A stretch of DNA of 64,000 bases from Psychromonas ingrahamii 37 (GTDB lineage Bacteria; Pseudomonadota; Gammaproteobacteria; Enterobacterales; Psychromonadaceae). Below the pieces are notes generated by a model. That model ran no database searches. It was given only the letters and a program-made list of their open reading frames with translations, and had not been told where the DNA came from. The DNA lies in NCBI RefSeq assembly GCF_000015285.1, contig NC_008709.1, forward strand, positions 3,596,001 through 3,660,000, read 5' to 3'. Of the stretch, positions 53,491 through 64,000 are shown in pieces. Every line of letters begins with the position of its first letter. The stretch's first letter is position 1. The position numbers and the translations under genes were made by a program.

Positions 53491-54847
53491 TTAAATAACG
53501 TGGCTTGCCGGCTGTTTTTTCAGACTGGCAAGACCATAATCCGACCGCCATTTTAAGCTTGCCATCGAGCAGAATAAAGGGCACTAAATCGCGTAACCAG
53601 GGAGCAACATGGTATTCGTGCAGAAGTTTTTTGATACTGCGGGAACCCTTTCTCCCCAAGGGCTGGCAGGCTAAATTGGCCGGTAGTTGGCAGCGGAAAC
53701 AGATTTCAACTTTTGCATTACCATCCAAGTTAAGTAAATTTCCCGCGGCCTTAGCGTCTTCCTCAATACTAAAGGACAATTCAACTAATCCACCCTGTAA
53801 AACAATTTTATCCTGCCCCTGCCACTCAATTTTCTGGGCAATACTGGCGGCGAGCTTATTATCATTAACCAGATAAAGATAGTTACGGTAGCGGCGAACT
53901 GAGTAACCTTTAAATTGCAGCAAGGGTTGTGCGTCAATAATGGCTAACGCGACATCAGTCCAAAGTGCCTGTAATTGTTTTGCCGATGGGTAGTCTAGTT
54001 GGTTTTTTTTAAACCAAAAGCGTAATAGATTATTGCGCCGGCCAATGCTGAGTGCCGCTAAGTCTTCAATGGGTAATACTTGTTGATTGAGTGAAAATTC
54101 AACCAGTTGATTAAAATCTGCCAGTGCAATTTCATCTAAGAGCTGCTGCTGTTCCTGACAAATATTAGCGCTACGCGCTACGGCTTTGCCCATGCCCGGC
54201 CAGCGTTCTTTTAATAAGGGCGTAATAGTCTGGCGAATAAAATTACGATCAAAATCCTGATCCTGATTACTTTCATCCTCGACCCAATCTAACTGAAAAA
54301 GCTCTGCATAGGCCGCTAACTGCTGACGCGAAAAGTTTAATAAAGGCCGAATTAAATGCCCTTTTTGCAGTTTTTGCATTTTTTGAATGCCTTGTAAACC
54401 TGTACTGCCCGAGCCGCGTTTTAAAGCAAGCAAAACAGTTTCCAGTTGATCATCCTGATGATGGGCGGTGATTAAATAGCTATTATCGAGCAGGTTTCCG
54501 GTTAAACAAGCATAGCGCTTTTCCCTTGCCAGGGCTTCCAGGCTAGTACGATTTTTTTTCTCTAAAATCACCGGCGAGCAGCAAAAATCAACCGCTAATG
54601 AAGCACATAAATTTTCGCAAAACAGTTGCCAATGGGCAGCATTATCACTTAAACCATGGTTTATATGGTGGGCACAAAGAGAATATTTTTTATCAAATGC
54701 GCGCAATCGTGTAAATAGATGCAATAGCACCACTGAATCCAATCCCCCGCTAAGCGCGATATGAAAATTTTGATCAAAGCTTATTTTCGGGGCAAGGATT
54801 AAGTTTAATTGCGCCTGAAATGCATTAAGTAAATCAGCTTTATTCAT
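53465..54847 (-). CDS. tilS: tRNA(Ile)-lysidine synthase
   Basis: Puts lysidine on C34 of tRNA-Ile(CAU), essential for reading AUA codons. The PP-loop SGGLDSVVLLHLF starts the ATPase domain, then AHHINHGLSDNAAHWQLFC and TAHHQDDQLETVLLALKRGSG. The substrate-binding and C-terminal domains follow, with RQPLGRKGSRSIKKLLHE-type residues (PLGRKGSRSIKKLLHEYHVA). 460 residues, slightly above E. coli (432). The final few residues are supplied by the neighbouring repeat. Follows dnaE by 25 bases; accA, which lies between dnaE and tilS in E. coli, is absent here. Confidence 0.95.
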   Translation of the reverse strand: MNKADLLNAFQAQLNLILAPKISFDQNFHIALSGGLDSVVLLHLFTRLRAFDKKYSLCAHHINHGLSDNAAHWQLFCENLCASLAVDFCCSPVILEKKNRTSLEALAREKRYACLTGNLLDNSYLITAHHQDDQLETVLLALKRGSGSTGLQGIQKMQKLQKGHLIRPLLNFSRQQLAAYAELFQLDWVEDESNQDQDFDRNFIRQTITPLLKERWPGMGKAVARSANICQEQQQLLDEIALADFNQLVEFSLNQQVLPIEDLAALSIGRRNNLLRFWFKKNQLDYPSAKQLQALWTDVALAIIDAQPLLQFKGYSVRRYRNYLYLVNDNKLAASIAQKIEWQGQDKIVLQGGLVELSFSIEEDAKAAGNLLNLDGNAKVEICFRCQLPANLACQPLGRKGSRSIKKLLHEYHVAPWLRDLVPFILLDGKLKMAVGLWSCQSEKTAGKPRYLNCQLKAIG

Positions 54848-54872
54848 TTATGATCCTTTAGGGTCTGTTTAA

Positions 54873-57800
54873 CTAGTTAACATGATCAAAATGCAAAGTC
54901 ACATTTTTAGGCCCAAGCAGTCTGGATAATGAAAATAAAAGATCATCACTCGGGGTGATCGACCATTGTCGTGCTAATACCAGCTCAGTTTGGGCCAGTG
55001 AATTAGTATATTCAATATACACAGGACATAATCCGCCTTTGGCAGGGACCAGTGCCTCCTTTAACAGCCGTTGAAAATCAGCATCAATATTATCGCTATT
55101 GACTTTTAAACGCAGTTTTGAAGCAAAACGCTCACGTGCCTGCTCAATACTCATCACTTCACGGGCGTTCATTTTTAACCCCCCGTTAAAATAATCTTCA
55201 CTGACTTGCCCCTGCAGGACAATAACATTGTCAGCGACCAAAAGATCTTCATACTGATCCAGCAAATCGGCAAAGACGGTAATCTCCATACGCGCACTTT
55301 TATCATCTAAGGTAATAATGCCCATACGTTTACCTGCTTTAGTCACCATAATACGCATACTTAGAATCAGACCCGCAACACGGCTATTTTGACCGCGGCG
55401 GTTAGCCACCAGATCAGATAATTTTAGACAATGAAAAGCACGGATATCTGTTTCATATTGATTAATGGGGTGGCCCGTCAGATATAAACCCAGGGTTTCC
55501 TTTTCACCCGCTAACCATTGTTTCTCCGGCCATTTATCTACCGAGGAAAATTTATCCGCAATTTCTTCACTGTCCGTGGTTAAAACACCAAAAAGATCAC
55601 TTTGCCCAAAGGATTCCGCTTTTTTATGCTGCAGCGCAGACTTCAGGGCATTCGGCAACGTTTCCATCAAAGCGGCACGGTGCGGACCGAGTTTATCGAG
55701 TGCGCCCGCTAAAATAAGTTTTTCTAAAATGCGTTTATTACAGTGTTTAAGATCAATTCTGTTGCAAAAATCAAACAGATCGATAAATTTACCGCCCGCT
55801 GTCCGCGCTTCGATAATCGCATCAACGGGTCCTTCCCCAACGCCTTTAACAGCGCCGATACCGTAGATAATACGCAGATCAGGATCGACATTAAACTTGA
55901 ATAAACCTTCGTTTACGTCTGGTGGGCCAAGATCGAGTCCCATACTCTGGCACTCTGCCACTAAAGTAACAATTTTTTCGGTATTATCCATATCCGCCGA
56001 CATAACAGCGGCCATAAAGTATGAAGGATAAAAGGTTTTCATCCACAGTGTTTGATATGACACCAGAGCGTAGGCCGCAGAATGCGATTTATTAAAACCA
56101 TAACCCGCAAATTTTTCAACTAAATCAAAGATTTTCATAGCGAGTTCGCCATCAATCCCATTATCAATTGCACCCTGCTCAAAAGTCTCACGCTGTTTGG
56201 CCATCTCTTCAGGTTTTTTCTTACCCATTGCTCGGCGCAGCATGTCCGCCCCGCCAAGTGTGTAACCCGATAACACCTGCGCAATCTGCATAACCTGTTC
56301 TTGATAGAGAATAATGCCGTAGGTAGGCGCTAAAATCTCTTCCAAGGATGGATGCTGCCATTTTTCATCGGGGAAAGAAACCGCCTCCCGGCCATGTTTA
56401 CGTTCAATAAAGTTATCGACCATGCCCGATTGCAAGGGTCCTGGACGAAACAGCGCCACTAAGGCTATCATGTCCTCAAAACTGTCGGGCTGCAGACGGC
56501 GGATAAGATCCTTCATGCCACGCGACTCTAGCTGAAATACCGCCGTGGTTTCATAACGTTTTAATAACTCAAAACAGGCGGGTTCGGTCAGACAGATTTT
56601 TTCAATAAAGAGCGTCTCTTCACCACGGGCATGTTTATGGGCATTGGCCATATCCAGCGCCCATTGCACTATCGTCAGGGTACGTAACCCCAGAAAGTCA
56701 AATTTTACTAACCCTGCGGTTTCAACATCATTTTTATCAAATTGGGTCACCGGGTTATTACCCAGCTCATCACAATATAACGGGGAAAAATCCGTAATAG
56801 TGGTTGGCGAAATAACCACACCACCAGCATGTTTACCGGCATTACGAATGGTCCCCTCTAAGGTGCGGCACATATCAATTAATGCGCGTACCTCTTCACT
56901 GCCATCATAACGTTCCTGTAAACGCGGCTCTTCTGCAAATGCTTTGCTTAAGGTCATACCCGGTGTCGGAGGAATAAGCTTGGAAATGCCATCAACAAAA
57001 CCATAGGGGTGCCCTAATACCCGACCAACATCGCGTATTACCGCTTTTGACGCCATAGTGCCAAAGGTGATGATTTGTGATACTGCGTCTCGCCCGTAGA
57101 GTTCAGCAACGTGATCGATTACTTCATCACGCCTGTCCATACAGAAATCGATATCAAAATCGGGCATCGAAACACGTTCCGGATTTAAGAATCGTTCGAA
57201 CAGTAATTCAAGCTCAAGGGGATCAAGATCCGTAATTTTCAGTGCATAAGCCACTAATGACCCGGCACCTGAACCTCGTCCGGGTCCAACAGGGATCTTA
57301 TTATCCTTACTCCACTGAATAAATTCCATCACGATCAGAAAGTATCCAGGAAACCCCATGGTATTAATCACGTCTAACTCAATTTGTAAACGCTGGTCAT
57401 AGGGGGCACGAATATCGGCAAATTCAGGCGCGTTTTTATCAAATAAAATGGCTAAACGATCTTCTAAACCTTTTCGTGAAACGTCACAAAAATAGTCCGT
57501 TATTGACATATCACCTGTTGGGAAGTCAGGTAAAAAATATTCACCCAAGCGCAGCGTCACATTACAGCGTTTCGCAATTTCAACACTGTTTTTAAGCGCC
57601 TCGGGAATGTCTGCAAAAAGTTCGCACATCTCCTCCTGGCTACGCAGGTATTGCTCATCACTGTATTGTTTAGGACGGCGATTATCACCCAATGTATAAC
57701 CCTGATTAATACAAACCCGAATTTCATGGGCATCATAAAGCGCTTTATCAGCAAAAACGACTTCATTGGTTGCAACAACAGGCAGCTGGTATTTTTCAGC

Positions 57801-58394
57801 CCAGTCTAAGGCGTAATGCAGATAGGTTTCTTCATTAAGGCGATTGGTGCGTATTAATTCAATGTAATAACGCTGTGCAAAATATTGTTGATAAAACTGG
57901 ATAATTTCAACCGCAAGCTCATGATTACCTTTTAATAACACTTTGCCAAGATCGCCATCTTTACCGCCGGAAAGTAAAATAATGCCCTGATTATGCTCAG
58001 CCAACCAGTCCTGATCGATCACAGCACGGCCTCCGACATGGCCCCTTAAATAAGCTTTCGAGATTAATTCGGTCAGATTTTTATAACCGGCATTATTCAT
58101 TGCTAATGCCGTAATACGAAACTGTTCATCTGCAAGCAGCTCACTTTTCACCCAAAAATCGACACCCACAATCGGCTTGATACCGGCATCATGGGCTGCA
58201 CCGTAAAACTTAACCAAACCGCAAAAATTAGTTTGTTCGGTGATAGCTAATGCAGGCATATTCAGTGCAGCCGCTTTAGCAACCAAGGGTTTAATTTTAG
58301 TGACACCATCGACCATCGAATAATCACTGTGCACTCTTAAGTGAATAAACTTTGGCTGTTTAGTTGAAATACTTGTGCTTTGCTCTGCTGACAT
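54873..58394 (-). CDS. dnaE: DNA polymerase III alpha subunit
   Basis: Replicative DNA polymerase catalytic subunit. 1173 residues (E. coli 1160). The N-terminal PHP domain has [20 protein letters not shown]. The palm with catalytic Asp pair reads [17 protein letters not shown], preceded by [17 protein letters not shown]. The tail carries the OB and tau-binding regions ([35 protein letters not shown]). No frameshifts seen. Second-to-last in the chain bamA to tilS; gap to rnhB 109 bases. Confidence 0.98.
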   Translation of the reverse strand: MSAEQSTSISTKQPKFIHLRVHSDYSMVDGVTKIKPLVAKAAALNMPALAITEQTNFCGLVKFYGAAHDAGIKPIVGVDFWVKSELLADEQFRITALAMNNAGYKNLTELISKAYLRGHVGGRAVIDQDWLAEHNQGIILLSGGKDGDLGKVLLKGNHELAVEIIQFYQQYFAQRYYIELIRTNRLNEETYLHYALDWAEKYQLPVVATNEVVFADKALYDAHEIRVCINQGYTLGDNRRPKQYSDEQYLRSQEEMCELFADIPEALKNSVEIAKRCNVTLRLGEYFLPDFPTGDMSITDYFCDVSRKGLEDRLAILFDKNAPEFADIRAPYDQRLQIELDVINTMGFPGYFLIVMEFIQWSKDNKIPVGPGRGSGAGSLVAYALKITDLDPLELELLFERFLNPERVSMPDFDIDFCMDRRDEVIDHVAELYGRDAVSQIITFGTMASKAVIRDVGRVLGHPYGFVDGISKLIPPTPGMTLSKAFAEEPRLQERYDGSEEVRALIDMCRTLEGTIRNAGKHAGGVVISPTTITDFSPLYCDELGNNPVTQFDKNDVETAGLVKFDFLGLRTLTIVQWALDMANAHKHARGEETLFIEKICLTEPACFELLKRYETTAVFQLESRGMKDLIRRLQPDSFEDMIALVALFRPGPLQSGMVDNFIERKHGREAVSFPDEKWQHPSLEEILAPTYGIILYQEQVMQIAQVLSGYTLGGADMLRRAMGKKKPEEMAKQRETFEQGAIDNGIDGELAMKIFDLVEKFAGYGFNKSHSAAYALVSYQTLWMKTFYPSYFMAAVMSADMDNTEKIVTLVAECQSMGLDLGPPDVNEGLFKFNVDPDLRIIYGIGAVKGVGEGPVDAIIEARTAGGKFIDLFDFCNRIDLKHCNKRILEKLILAGALDKLGPHRAALMETLPNALKSALQHKKAESFGQSDLFGVLTTDSEEIADKFSSVDKWPEKQWLAGEKETLGLYLTGHPINQYETDIRAFHCLKLSDLVANRRGQNSRVAGLILSMRIMVTKAGKRMGIITLDDKSARMEITVFADLLDQYEDLLVADNVIVLQGQVSEDYFNGGLKMNAREVMSIEQARERFASKLRLKVNSDNIDADFQRLLKEALVPAKGGLCPVYIEYTNSLAQTELVLARQWSITPSDDLLFSLSRLLGPKNVTLHFDHVN

Positions 58395-58503
58395 ACCATC
58401 TCTATTTTATAACTTTACTATTATTCAGATAACCTACCCGCAGGTATTTAACGGCTTAAAAATTTAACAATATACACTGATCTTATTTTGCTTCAATTGA
58501 CCA

Positions 58504-59118
58504 TTATAACAAACCCAGTACTTTTTTAACGGGTTTAAAACTTTTACGATATTCAGGGGTAACACCGTGTTTTTCAATTGCTGCAAAATGCGCTTTGGTA
58601 GGATAGCCTTTATGCTTAGCAAATCCATAGTGTGGATATTGTTTATCTAGTTCACACATTTCCCGATCTCGGGTGACCTTCGCAATAATAGATGCGGCAC
58701 TTATTTCGGCAACACGCGCATCGCCCTTCACAACACTTTCACAGGGCATGCTCAATTGAGGACAACGGTTGCCGTCAATAAAGACAAATTCCGGGGAAAT
58801 GCTTAGATTATCAACCGCACGCTGCATCGCAAGCATAGTCGCATGCAAAATATTAAGCGCATCTATTTCCACAGGAGAGGCGCGGCCCACGGCAACAAAC
58901 AAGGCTTTTTCCTGGATCTCATCAAACAACAGTGCCAGTTTCTTTTCACTAAGTTTTTTAGAATCGGCTAAACCCGATATAGGATTATTGGCATCCAGAA
59001 TAACACAGGCGGTCACCACATCGCCGACTAAGGGACCTCGACCCACCTCATCAACACCGGCAATCAAAGTAAAATCGGGATACACAACAGCTGGAAAGTC
59101 AATTTTCAATTTACTCAT
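58504..59118 (-). CDS. rnhB: Ribonuclease HII
   Basis: Removes single ribonucleotides and RNA from RNA/DNA hybrids. 204 residues. Active-site acidic residues are in [17 protein letters not shown] (Asp, Glu) and [12 protein letters not shown] and [13 protein letters not shown] positions ([15 protein letters not shown]). [15 protein letters not shown] is the family's C-terminal signature. Between lpxB and dnaE as in E. coli. Confidence 0.97.
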   Translation of the reverse strand: MSKLKIDFPAVVYPDFTLIAGVDEVGRGPLVGDVVTACVILDANNPISGLADSKKLSEKKLALLFDEIQEKALFVAVGRASPVEIDALNILHATMLAMQRAVDNLSISPEFVFIDGNRCPQLSMPCESVVKGDARVAEISAASIIAKVTRDREMCELDKQYPHYGFAKHKGYPTKAHFAAIEKHGVTPEYRKSFKPVKKVLGLL

Positions 59119-59139
59119 ATTATGCTCTATTACTATTTA

Positions 59140-60285
59140 TTATTTTTTATTATTTAACACATCAACCACAGCCTGGGCTGCTTGCCGATCAGCATCGCAA
59201 CGAATCAACTTGTGCAGGCGGATAAAAGTATTGATCATCTGGTGGTTGTCTTGGCCCAATAAGGGCTGTAATGCTGCGACGATATTTTCCACAGTACAAT
59301 TATATTGACTGAGCTCTTTTACAATTTCTTTATCGGCGATTAAGTTCGGCAATGACGTATATTTAACCTTTACTAAGGCTTTGGCAATAACATAAGTAAG
59401 AAGGTTCACTTTATAGGCAACCACCATCGGCACTTTAGCGAGCATTGCCTCTAATGCTGCCGTGCCCGAAGCAAGCAGTACAGCATCAGCTGACTGTAGA
59501 ACAGCGCTTGCCTGACCGTCAAAAATTTGTAGGGGTAAATCAGGTGCATATTGCTGTTGTTGTTCTAAAAGTTGTTTTTTACGTGCCCCATTGACCATAG
59601 GGACAATAAATTTGTAGTCCGGGTATTGTCTGCTGATTAACGCTGCCGACTGTAAAAATATGGGACCTAAAATTTCAACTTCGGCTTTTCGGCTACCGGG
59701 TAAAATAGCCAGTAATTTAGCATCGGCCTGAAGACCTAAGCTTTGCCTAGCTTGTTGCTTTTCAGGTTCAAGCGGTAATTGATCCGCAAGCGTATGGCCA
59801 ATAAACCGGCAAGGCACATCAAATCTATCATAAAACGCTTTTTCGAAGGGCAAAAAAGCTAAGACCAGATCCGTGGCTTTTGCAATTTTATGAATACGCC
59901 ACTGCTTCCAAGCCCAGACAGAAGGGCTTACATAATGGATTGTTTTGATATTATGTTGTTTTAATTTAAGCTCGACGGTCAGGTTAAAATCTGGTGCATC
60001 AATACCAATAAAAATATCCGGTGGGTTAGCGATAAAATGGTTAATAATAGACTTACGAATACGTAAAATACTGCCTAATTTGCCCAGCACTTCAACAAAT
60101 CCCATCACCGACAAGGCCTCCAGCGGGTGCAAAGCCGTACAGCCCTGCGCAATCATTTTTGGCCCGGCGATCCCTTCGAAAACAGCATCGGGATAATGTA
60201 TTTTTAATGCTTTAATTAAACCTTCACCTAGGATGTCACCTGAAGCTTCACCGGCAATTAAACCTATTCTTAATGGTTTATTCAT
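59140..60285 (-). CDS. lpxB: Lipid-A-disaccharide synthase
   Basis: Glycosyltransferase that joins UDP-2,3-diacylglucosamine and lipid X into the lipid A disaccharide at the inner face of the membrane. 381 residues, matching E. coli (382). Conserved: LIAGEASGDILGEGLIKAL at the start, GIDAPDFNLTVELKLK, HYVSPSVWAWKQWR, LAILPGSRKAEVE and ASGTAALEAMLAKVPMVVAY. Separated from lpxA by 71 bases holding a terminator-like hairpin. Confidence 0.97.
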   Translation of the reverse strand: MNKPLRIGLIAGEASGDILGEGLIKALKIHYPDAVFEGIAGPKMIAQGCTALHPLEALSVMGFVEVLGKLGSILRIRKSIINHFIANPPDIFIGIDAPDFNLTVELKLKQHNIKTIHYVSPSVWAWKQWRIHKIAKATDLVLAFLPFEKAFYDRFDVPCRFIGHTLADQLPLEPEKQQARQSLGLQADAKLLAILPGSRKAEVEILGPIFLQSAALISRQYPDYKFIVPMVNGARKKQLLEQQQQYAPDLPLQIFDGQASAVLQSADAVLLASGTAALEAMLAKVPMVVAYKVNLLTYVIAKALVKVKYTSLPNLIADKEIVKELSQYNCTVENIVAALQPLLGQDNHQMINTFIRLHKLIRCDADRQAAQAVVDVLNNKK

Positions 60286-60301
60286 ATTTTAATTCGCTCT
60301 T

Positions 60302-60325
60302 AAAAAAAAAGGCTCTAATGAGCCT
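60302..60325 (-). terminator. Terminator-like hairpin between lpxA and lpxB
   Basis: On the minus strand AGGCTC-ATTA-GAGCCT is followed directly by nine T residues, a full Rho-independent form, although the genes on both sides are an operon. It may reduce read-through to lpxB-rnhB-dnaE-tilS or be relieved by antitermination. Confidence 0.75.
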
Positions 60326-60356
60326 ATTTTAAATATAAAACTAAAGCACAAAATGC

Positions 60357-61145
60357 TTAACGAACAATGCCGCGACTTTCTTCACAGATAAAATCGTATA
60401 AAACCTGTAATTCCGGACAACCTTCTAGTTTTTCTGCAATTTTAATTTTTGCCTGCTCAAGGGAATTACCTTCGCGGCAAAGTATTTTATAGGCACGTTT
60501 TATTTCCATAATCGCTTTGCTGTTAAAACCACTGCGTTTTAAACCGACCGAGTTAACACCTTGCGCTTCCACATAATTTCCCGTTGCCATAAAGTACGGA
60601 GGAATGTCTTTGTTGACGGCAGAGCAGCCGCCAATCATGGCAAACTCACCCACACGGGTAAATTGATGCAGTGCAGAAAGGCCGCCTATAATTACATTAT
60701 TAGCAAGCTTAGTATGGCCGGCTAAAGTGGCATTATTTGATAAAATAATGTTATTACCTAGCACACAATCATGCGCCACATGCACATAAGCCATCAATAA
60801 ATTATTATTACCAATGCGCGTCGTCCCCTGATCCTGAGCCGTTCCGCGGTGGACAGTGCAACTTTCACGAAAAACATTATTGTCGCCAATCTCCAGGAAA
60901 GTTTCTTCACCGTTATATTTCAGATCCTGGCAATCTTCTCCGATTGAAGCAAACTGGTAAATTTTATTACCTTTACCCATTTTAGTCGGACCTTTGATCA
61001 CAACATGCGGTGCAATCCAGCAATTATCACCAATTTCAACGCGATCGCCAATAATTGTATAAGGTCCAATTTCTACATCCTTTCCAATGATGGCATTTTC
61101 ATGCACAATCGCCGTTGGATGAATCATTGCTATTTTTTTAGTCAT
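60357..61145 (-). CDS. lpxA: UDP-N-acetylglucosamine acyltransferase
   Basis: First step of lipid A synthesis, transferring 3-hydroxyacyl from ACP to UDP-GlcNAc. 262 residues, exactly as in E. coli. Left-handed beta-helix hexapeptide repeats run from about residue 10 to 190 ([20 protein letters not shown]). The catalytic His is in [16 protein letters not shown] 61145 overlaps the fabZ stop (TAATG). A longer frame to 61166 is rejected for that reason. Confidence 0.98.
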   Translation of the reverse strand: MTKKIAMIHPTAIVHENAIIGKDVEIGPYTIIGDRVEIGDNCWIAPHVVIKGPTKMGKGNKIYQFASIGEDCQDLKYNGEETFLEIGDNNVFRESCTVHRGTAQDQGTTRIGNNNLLMAYVHVAHDCVLGNNIILSNNATLAGHTKLANNVIIGGLSALHQFTRVGEFAMIGGCSAVNKDIPPYFMATGNYVEAQGVNSVGLKRSGFNSKAIMEIKRAYKILCREGNSLEQAKIKIAEKLEGCPELQVLYDFICEESRGIVR

Positions 61146-61597
61146 TAAATCTCTCTTCTTGCACACATGATCATCGCTTCACAGGCGACTTGTCCATCCA
61201 CTTTTGCAACACACTCAAATTTACCCATGCCACGGCGATCCTTAAGATAGATGACTTCAAGATCTAACACATCACCTGGTATAACGGGTCTTCTAAAGCG
61301 TACTTTATCCATTGATGCCAGAAAATACAGTTCATTGACAGCAGGTTTTCCGTAGGTTGCAAAGGCAAGCACACCCGTTGCTTGCGCTAATGATTCAAGG
61401 ATCATTACACCGGGATAAATGGGTGTATCAGGAAAGTGCCCTGTAAATTGGGGTTCATTAAAAGAGATGTTTTTAATACCATGCAGTCTTTTTCCGGGTA
61501 CATAATCAAGCACGCGATCGACCAGTAAAAAGGGGTAACGATGCGGTAAAAGATCCATGATCTCTTTGATGTCTAGTGAATTTAATTCGTTGGTCAC
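61145..61597 (-). CDS. fabZ: 3-hydroxyacyl-ACP dehydratase
   Basis: Dehydratase of fatty acid synthesis. 150 residues, with [17 protein letters not shown] and the active site [20 protein letters not shown] (His and Glu). Located between lpxD and lpxA as in most gammaproteobacteria; its stop overlaps lpxA start by one base. Confidence 0.98.
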   Translation of the reverse strand: MTNELNSLDIKEIMDLLPHRYPFLLVDRVLDYVPGKRLHGIKNISFNEPQFTGHFPDTPIYPGVMILESLAQATGVLAFATYGKPAVNELYFLASMDKVRFRRPVIPGDVLDLEVIYLKDRRGMGKFECVAKVDGQVACEAMIMCARREI

Positions 61598-61610
61598 GAT
61601 TTTTTATTCC

Positions 61611-62633
61611 TTAAGTATTATCTTTTAGTTGTTTTTCAAGTGCTTTCACACGCTTAAATAGATCATCAATTTTTAATGTATGAGCTGTTGTTTTACGCCA
61701 TGCTTTATTTTTTTGTGCCGGCACACCGGATGAATAAATACCCGGCTCTGTAATGCTGCGCATTACCATGCTGTCACCCGTAACAACAACATTATCTACA
61801 ATGGTTATATGGCCATTGATTGCAACACATCCGCCTACAATACAGTTTGAGCCTATCTTAGTACTGCCCGCAACATTTGACCCCCCTGCTATAGCAGTAT
61901 GTGCACCAATGGAAACGTTATGGGCAATTTGACATTGATTGTCAATTTTGACCCCATTGGCAATAAGTGTATCCGATAGCCCACCACGATCAATTGTTGT
62001 TGAAGCACCAATTTCAACATCATCACCAATAATCACTTTTCCTATTTGCGGAATTTTAATCCAGGTACCCTGATATGGCGCATTGCCAAAACCATCCGAC
62101 CCGATAACCGCATTAGCATGAATAATGCAACGCTTACCCAACTCCGTTTGATGGTAAAGAGTGGCATTAGGGTAGATTCTGGTGTTTTCTCCCAAGGTGC
62201 TGTACTGCCCAATAACAACATTGTCCATAATTTGACAGTTATCACCAATCACCACACCCTCTTCAATCACAACATTATGAGCAATAGTCACGTTCTGACC
62301 TATGATTGCATTTTTATGAATCTGTGCCGAGGCGGCAATAGCAGGTTGCGGATTTGGCGTGGTATCAAAAATCCTGGCTAATAATGCATAACCCACATAG
62401 GGGGTCTCCATAAACAGCGCATTACCTTGGTAGCCCTGTTTAAAAGAGTTCGGTAATACAATTGCACTCGCGTTACATTCATCTAATCTGGTTAATAAGT
62501 TTTTGTCAGAGACGAAAGTAATGTCGCCCTGCGCGGCTTTTTCAAAGGTTGCAAGTCGATATATATTGAGCTCAGCATCTCCTACCAATTGCGCGTTAAG
62601 TTGTTGTGCTAATTGCCCTAAATTGTATACCAT
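61611..62633 (-). CDS. lpxD: UDP-3-O-acylglucosamine N-acyltransferase
   Basis: Third step of lipid A synthesis. About 340 residues (E. coli 341). The N-terminal uridine-binding domain begins [20 protein letters not shown]. The beta-helix has many hexapeptide repeats, and the catalytic His is in [21 protein letters not shown] 62633 is used since it gives the standard N-terminus; the frame is open further up into skp but that is chance. Ten bases after skp. Confidence 0.97.
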   Translation of the reverse strand: MVYNLGQLAQQLNAQLVGDAELNIYRLATFEKAAQGDITFVSDKNLLTRLDECNASAIVLPNSFKQGYQGNALFMETPYVGYALLARIFDTTPNPQPAIAASAQIHKNAIIGQNVTIAHNVVIEEGVVIGDNCQIMDNVVIGQYSTLGENTRIYPNATLYHQTELGKRCIIHANAVIGSDGFGNAPYQGTWIKIPQIGKVIIGDDVEIGASTTIDRGGLSDTLIANGVKIDNQCQIAHNVSIGAHTAIAGGSNVAGSTKIGSNCIVGGCVAINGHITIVDNVVVTGDSMVMRSITEPGIYSSGVPAQKNKAWRKTTAHTLKIDDLFKRVKALEKQLKDNT

Positions 62634-62643
62634 ACTTAATAAC

Positions 62644-63156
62644 CTACTTTTTGCTGATTTCTTTAATAACACGCTCGGATATATCAAGTGCTGGTTTAGA
62701 AAAAACAATTTGCTCGCCATTAAGAATAATATCGTAATCATCTTGTGCGGCGATATCATTAATAACCTCACGCAGTACCATTAAGGCCTCTTGTTGCTCT
62801 TCGCCTTGACGACGACGATTATCCTCTTCAAATGCCTTACGTTTTAATTTGTACTCAGAGACTTTAACCTCAATCTCACGTTTCATCGCGGTCACTTTGT
62901 CTTTACCTAATAATTCAGCATCACGCTGAACTGCTTTTTCTAATTTCTTAATTTCGCTTTCTAATAGCTGCAGAGCTTGATAACGGCCCTTGAACTCATC
63001 TTCTAATTTTTTAATAATCTTGTTCCGTTGCGGAGATTCTTGCATAATTTTTGACGGGTATACCACGGCAATTTTTTGTGCTGCCTGTACCGCTGTCGTA
63101 TAGGGAACGAAAATCAATGTTGCGGCTAATGTCACTGCTTTAAAAAACGTCTTCAT
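62644..63156 (-). CDS. skp: Periplasmic chaperone Skp/OmpH
   Basis: Trimeric holdase that guards unfolded outer-membrane proteins on the way to BamA. Signal peptide ends at [10 protein letters not shown]. The mature protein is mostly long helices with many charges ([20 protein letters not shown] onward), typical of the Skp tentacles. 170 residues. Between bamA and lpxD as usual. Confidence 0.95.
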   Translation of the reverse strand: MKTFFKAVTLAATLIFVPYTTAVQAAQKIAVVYPSKIMQESPQRNKIIKKLEDEFKGRYQALQLLESEIKKLEKAVQRDAELLGKDKVTAMKREIEVKVSEYKLKRKAFEEDNRRRQGEEQQEALMVLREVINDIAAQDDYDIILNGEQIVFSKPALDISERVIKEISKK

Positions 63157-63240
63157 ATTTTAACTCCTTGATAATTAAATTTTTGAGAAACTCATGTCAC
63201 TTGTTGCAAGTAATCTGAGTCATAATACTACAATAAGTAC

Positions 63241-64000
63241 TTAGAAAGTTTCACCGATATTAAATGAGAAAATTTCAGTTTGATCGCCCTCATACTCGAT
63301 TAAAGGCCATGCCAGTGTGAAGATTAACGGTCCCATTGGCGATACCCAAGTGATTTGAGTACCTGCTGAAACACGAATCTGACCGGGTTTTGAGTAATCG
63401 GAAAAATAATCACAATTAGATACACACCCTAGCTGGCTGTAATAATCATTATTAAACTCCGTGTCCCATGCCTCGCCCGCGTCAACAAATAAGCTTGTTC
63501 GCGCCTGCCTTGCATAAGCCTCATCTAAAAAGGGGACGGGGAAAATCACTTCGCCACTGAGGGTATATTTGGCGTTACCACCCACTGCATTATCGGTTAA
63601 TGATACATTGCCATTGCTGACATACATAGCACGAGGACCTACAGTATTACTCGCGAAACCGCGCAGGGTCCGATAGCCGCCAACATAATAATTTTCAAAG
63701 AAAGGTAAAATTTGATCATTACCTTCAAGTTGTCCATAACCGTTTCCGTATCCCCCCGAGGCTCTTAATAAAGTCGTCCAATCCCCCGAATCGGTAATGC
63801 GCTGATAATGACTAATATTAAAATTAATTTTAAAATACTGTAGATCAGAACCAGGAACCGTAATTTTACTCCATAAAGAATGCTTCGTACCCTGTGTCGC
63901 TAACTGTCCTTTATCTAAATTATTTCTTGTCCAATTAGCGGAGATATCAAAGTTCTGAAATGTTGCTGAGCCGTCGGACGCTAACTGAGAGTTATAAATA
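63241..64000 (-). CDS. bamA: Outer-membrane assembly factor BamA (C-terminal part)
   Basis: Core of the BAM complex that inserts beta-barrel proteins. About 253 codons of the barrel lie in the window; the frame is open to base 64000 and the rest is outside. Seen: YRTLRGFASNTVGPRAMYVS with the conserved RGF motif of loop 6, FVDAGEAWD, SAGTQITWVSPMGPLIFTLA and the terminal FNIGETF, whose last Phe is the usual barrel signal. Upstream of skp, as in E. coli. Confidence 0.96.
   Translation of the reverse strand, partial: IYNSQLASDGSATFQNFDISANWTRNNLDKGQLATQGTKHSLWSKITVPGSDLQYFKINFNISHYQRITDSGDWTTLLRASGGYGNGYGQLEGNDQILPFFENYYVGGYRTLRGFASNTVGPRAMYVSNGNVSLTDNAVGGNAKYTLSGEVIFPVPFLDEAYARQARTSLFVDAGEAWDTEFNNDYYSQLGCVSNCDYFSDYSKPGQIRVSAGTQITWVSPMGPLIFTLAWPLIEYEGDQTEIFSFNIGETF

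Overview
The window looks like a piece of chromosome from a marine, probably cold-adapted gammaproteobacterium close to Psychromonas. This rests on gene order and protein resemblance only: pdhR-aceEF-lpdA, frsA-crl next to proBA, ybbP-ybbA/tesA, and bamA-skp-lpxD-fabZ-lpxA-lpxB-rnhB-dnaE-tilS all follow the enterobacterial/vibrio pattern. DNA is AT-rich with many short hairpins. No tRNA, rRNA or CRISPR array was seen. Both window ends cut genes (a sugar-type ABC ATPase on the left, bamA on the right).

Layout. 1-10.5 kb is a loose accessory stretch: ABC ATPase, cytochrome b561-like protein, diguanylate cyclase, leuE exporter, a frameshifted HAD sugar phosphatase, a TraF_2-type outer-membrane protein, PsiE-like and cupin genes, several decayed genes and several repeat families. 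11-18 kb is the pyruvate dehydrogenase operon with its regulator PdhR and a PdhR box. 18.2-26.5 kb is a gluconate locus: a GntR-type LacI repressor, gluconokinase, a deleted edd remnant and eda on the minus strand, facing a TRAP transporter, second gluconokinase and 6-phosphogluconate dehydrogenase. Four GntR-type operators sit in front of these units. Because edd is broken, the locus as it stands should send gluconate to 6-phosphogluconate and on through Gnd and the pentose phosphate pathway rather than the Entner-Doudoroff route. 26.6-30.1 kb holds a TSUP exporter, an amidase-like protein lacking the nucleophile serine, and ampD.

30.14-38.21 kb is an 8-kb genomic island inserted in the 3' end of guaA. 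An 11-bp imperfect direct repeat marks the ends, and the guaA terminator is left on the far side. The island carries a tyrosine integrase broken by a TGA codon, a second tyrosine recombinase with only the catalytic domain, an MBOAT O-acyltransferase plus SGNH-like pair as probable cargo, a small H-NS-like protein, several hypothetical genes, a strongly structured non-coding stretch, and at least two other damaged genes. It looks like a decaying, perhaps immobile, element.

38.2-64 kb is mostly housekeeping: guaA-guaB, xseA, proB-proA, crl-frsA, a CPA2 antiporter, ybbP-ybbA opposite tesA, tilS, dnaE, rnhB and the lipid A / outer membrane biogenesis cluster. Short intergenic blocks built of AGCT and GCTGA words recur at six gene ends across the window and form a dispersed repeat family.
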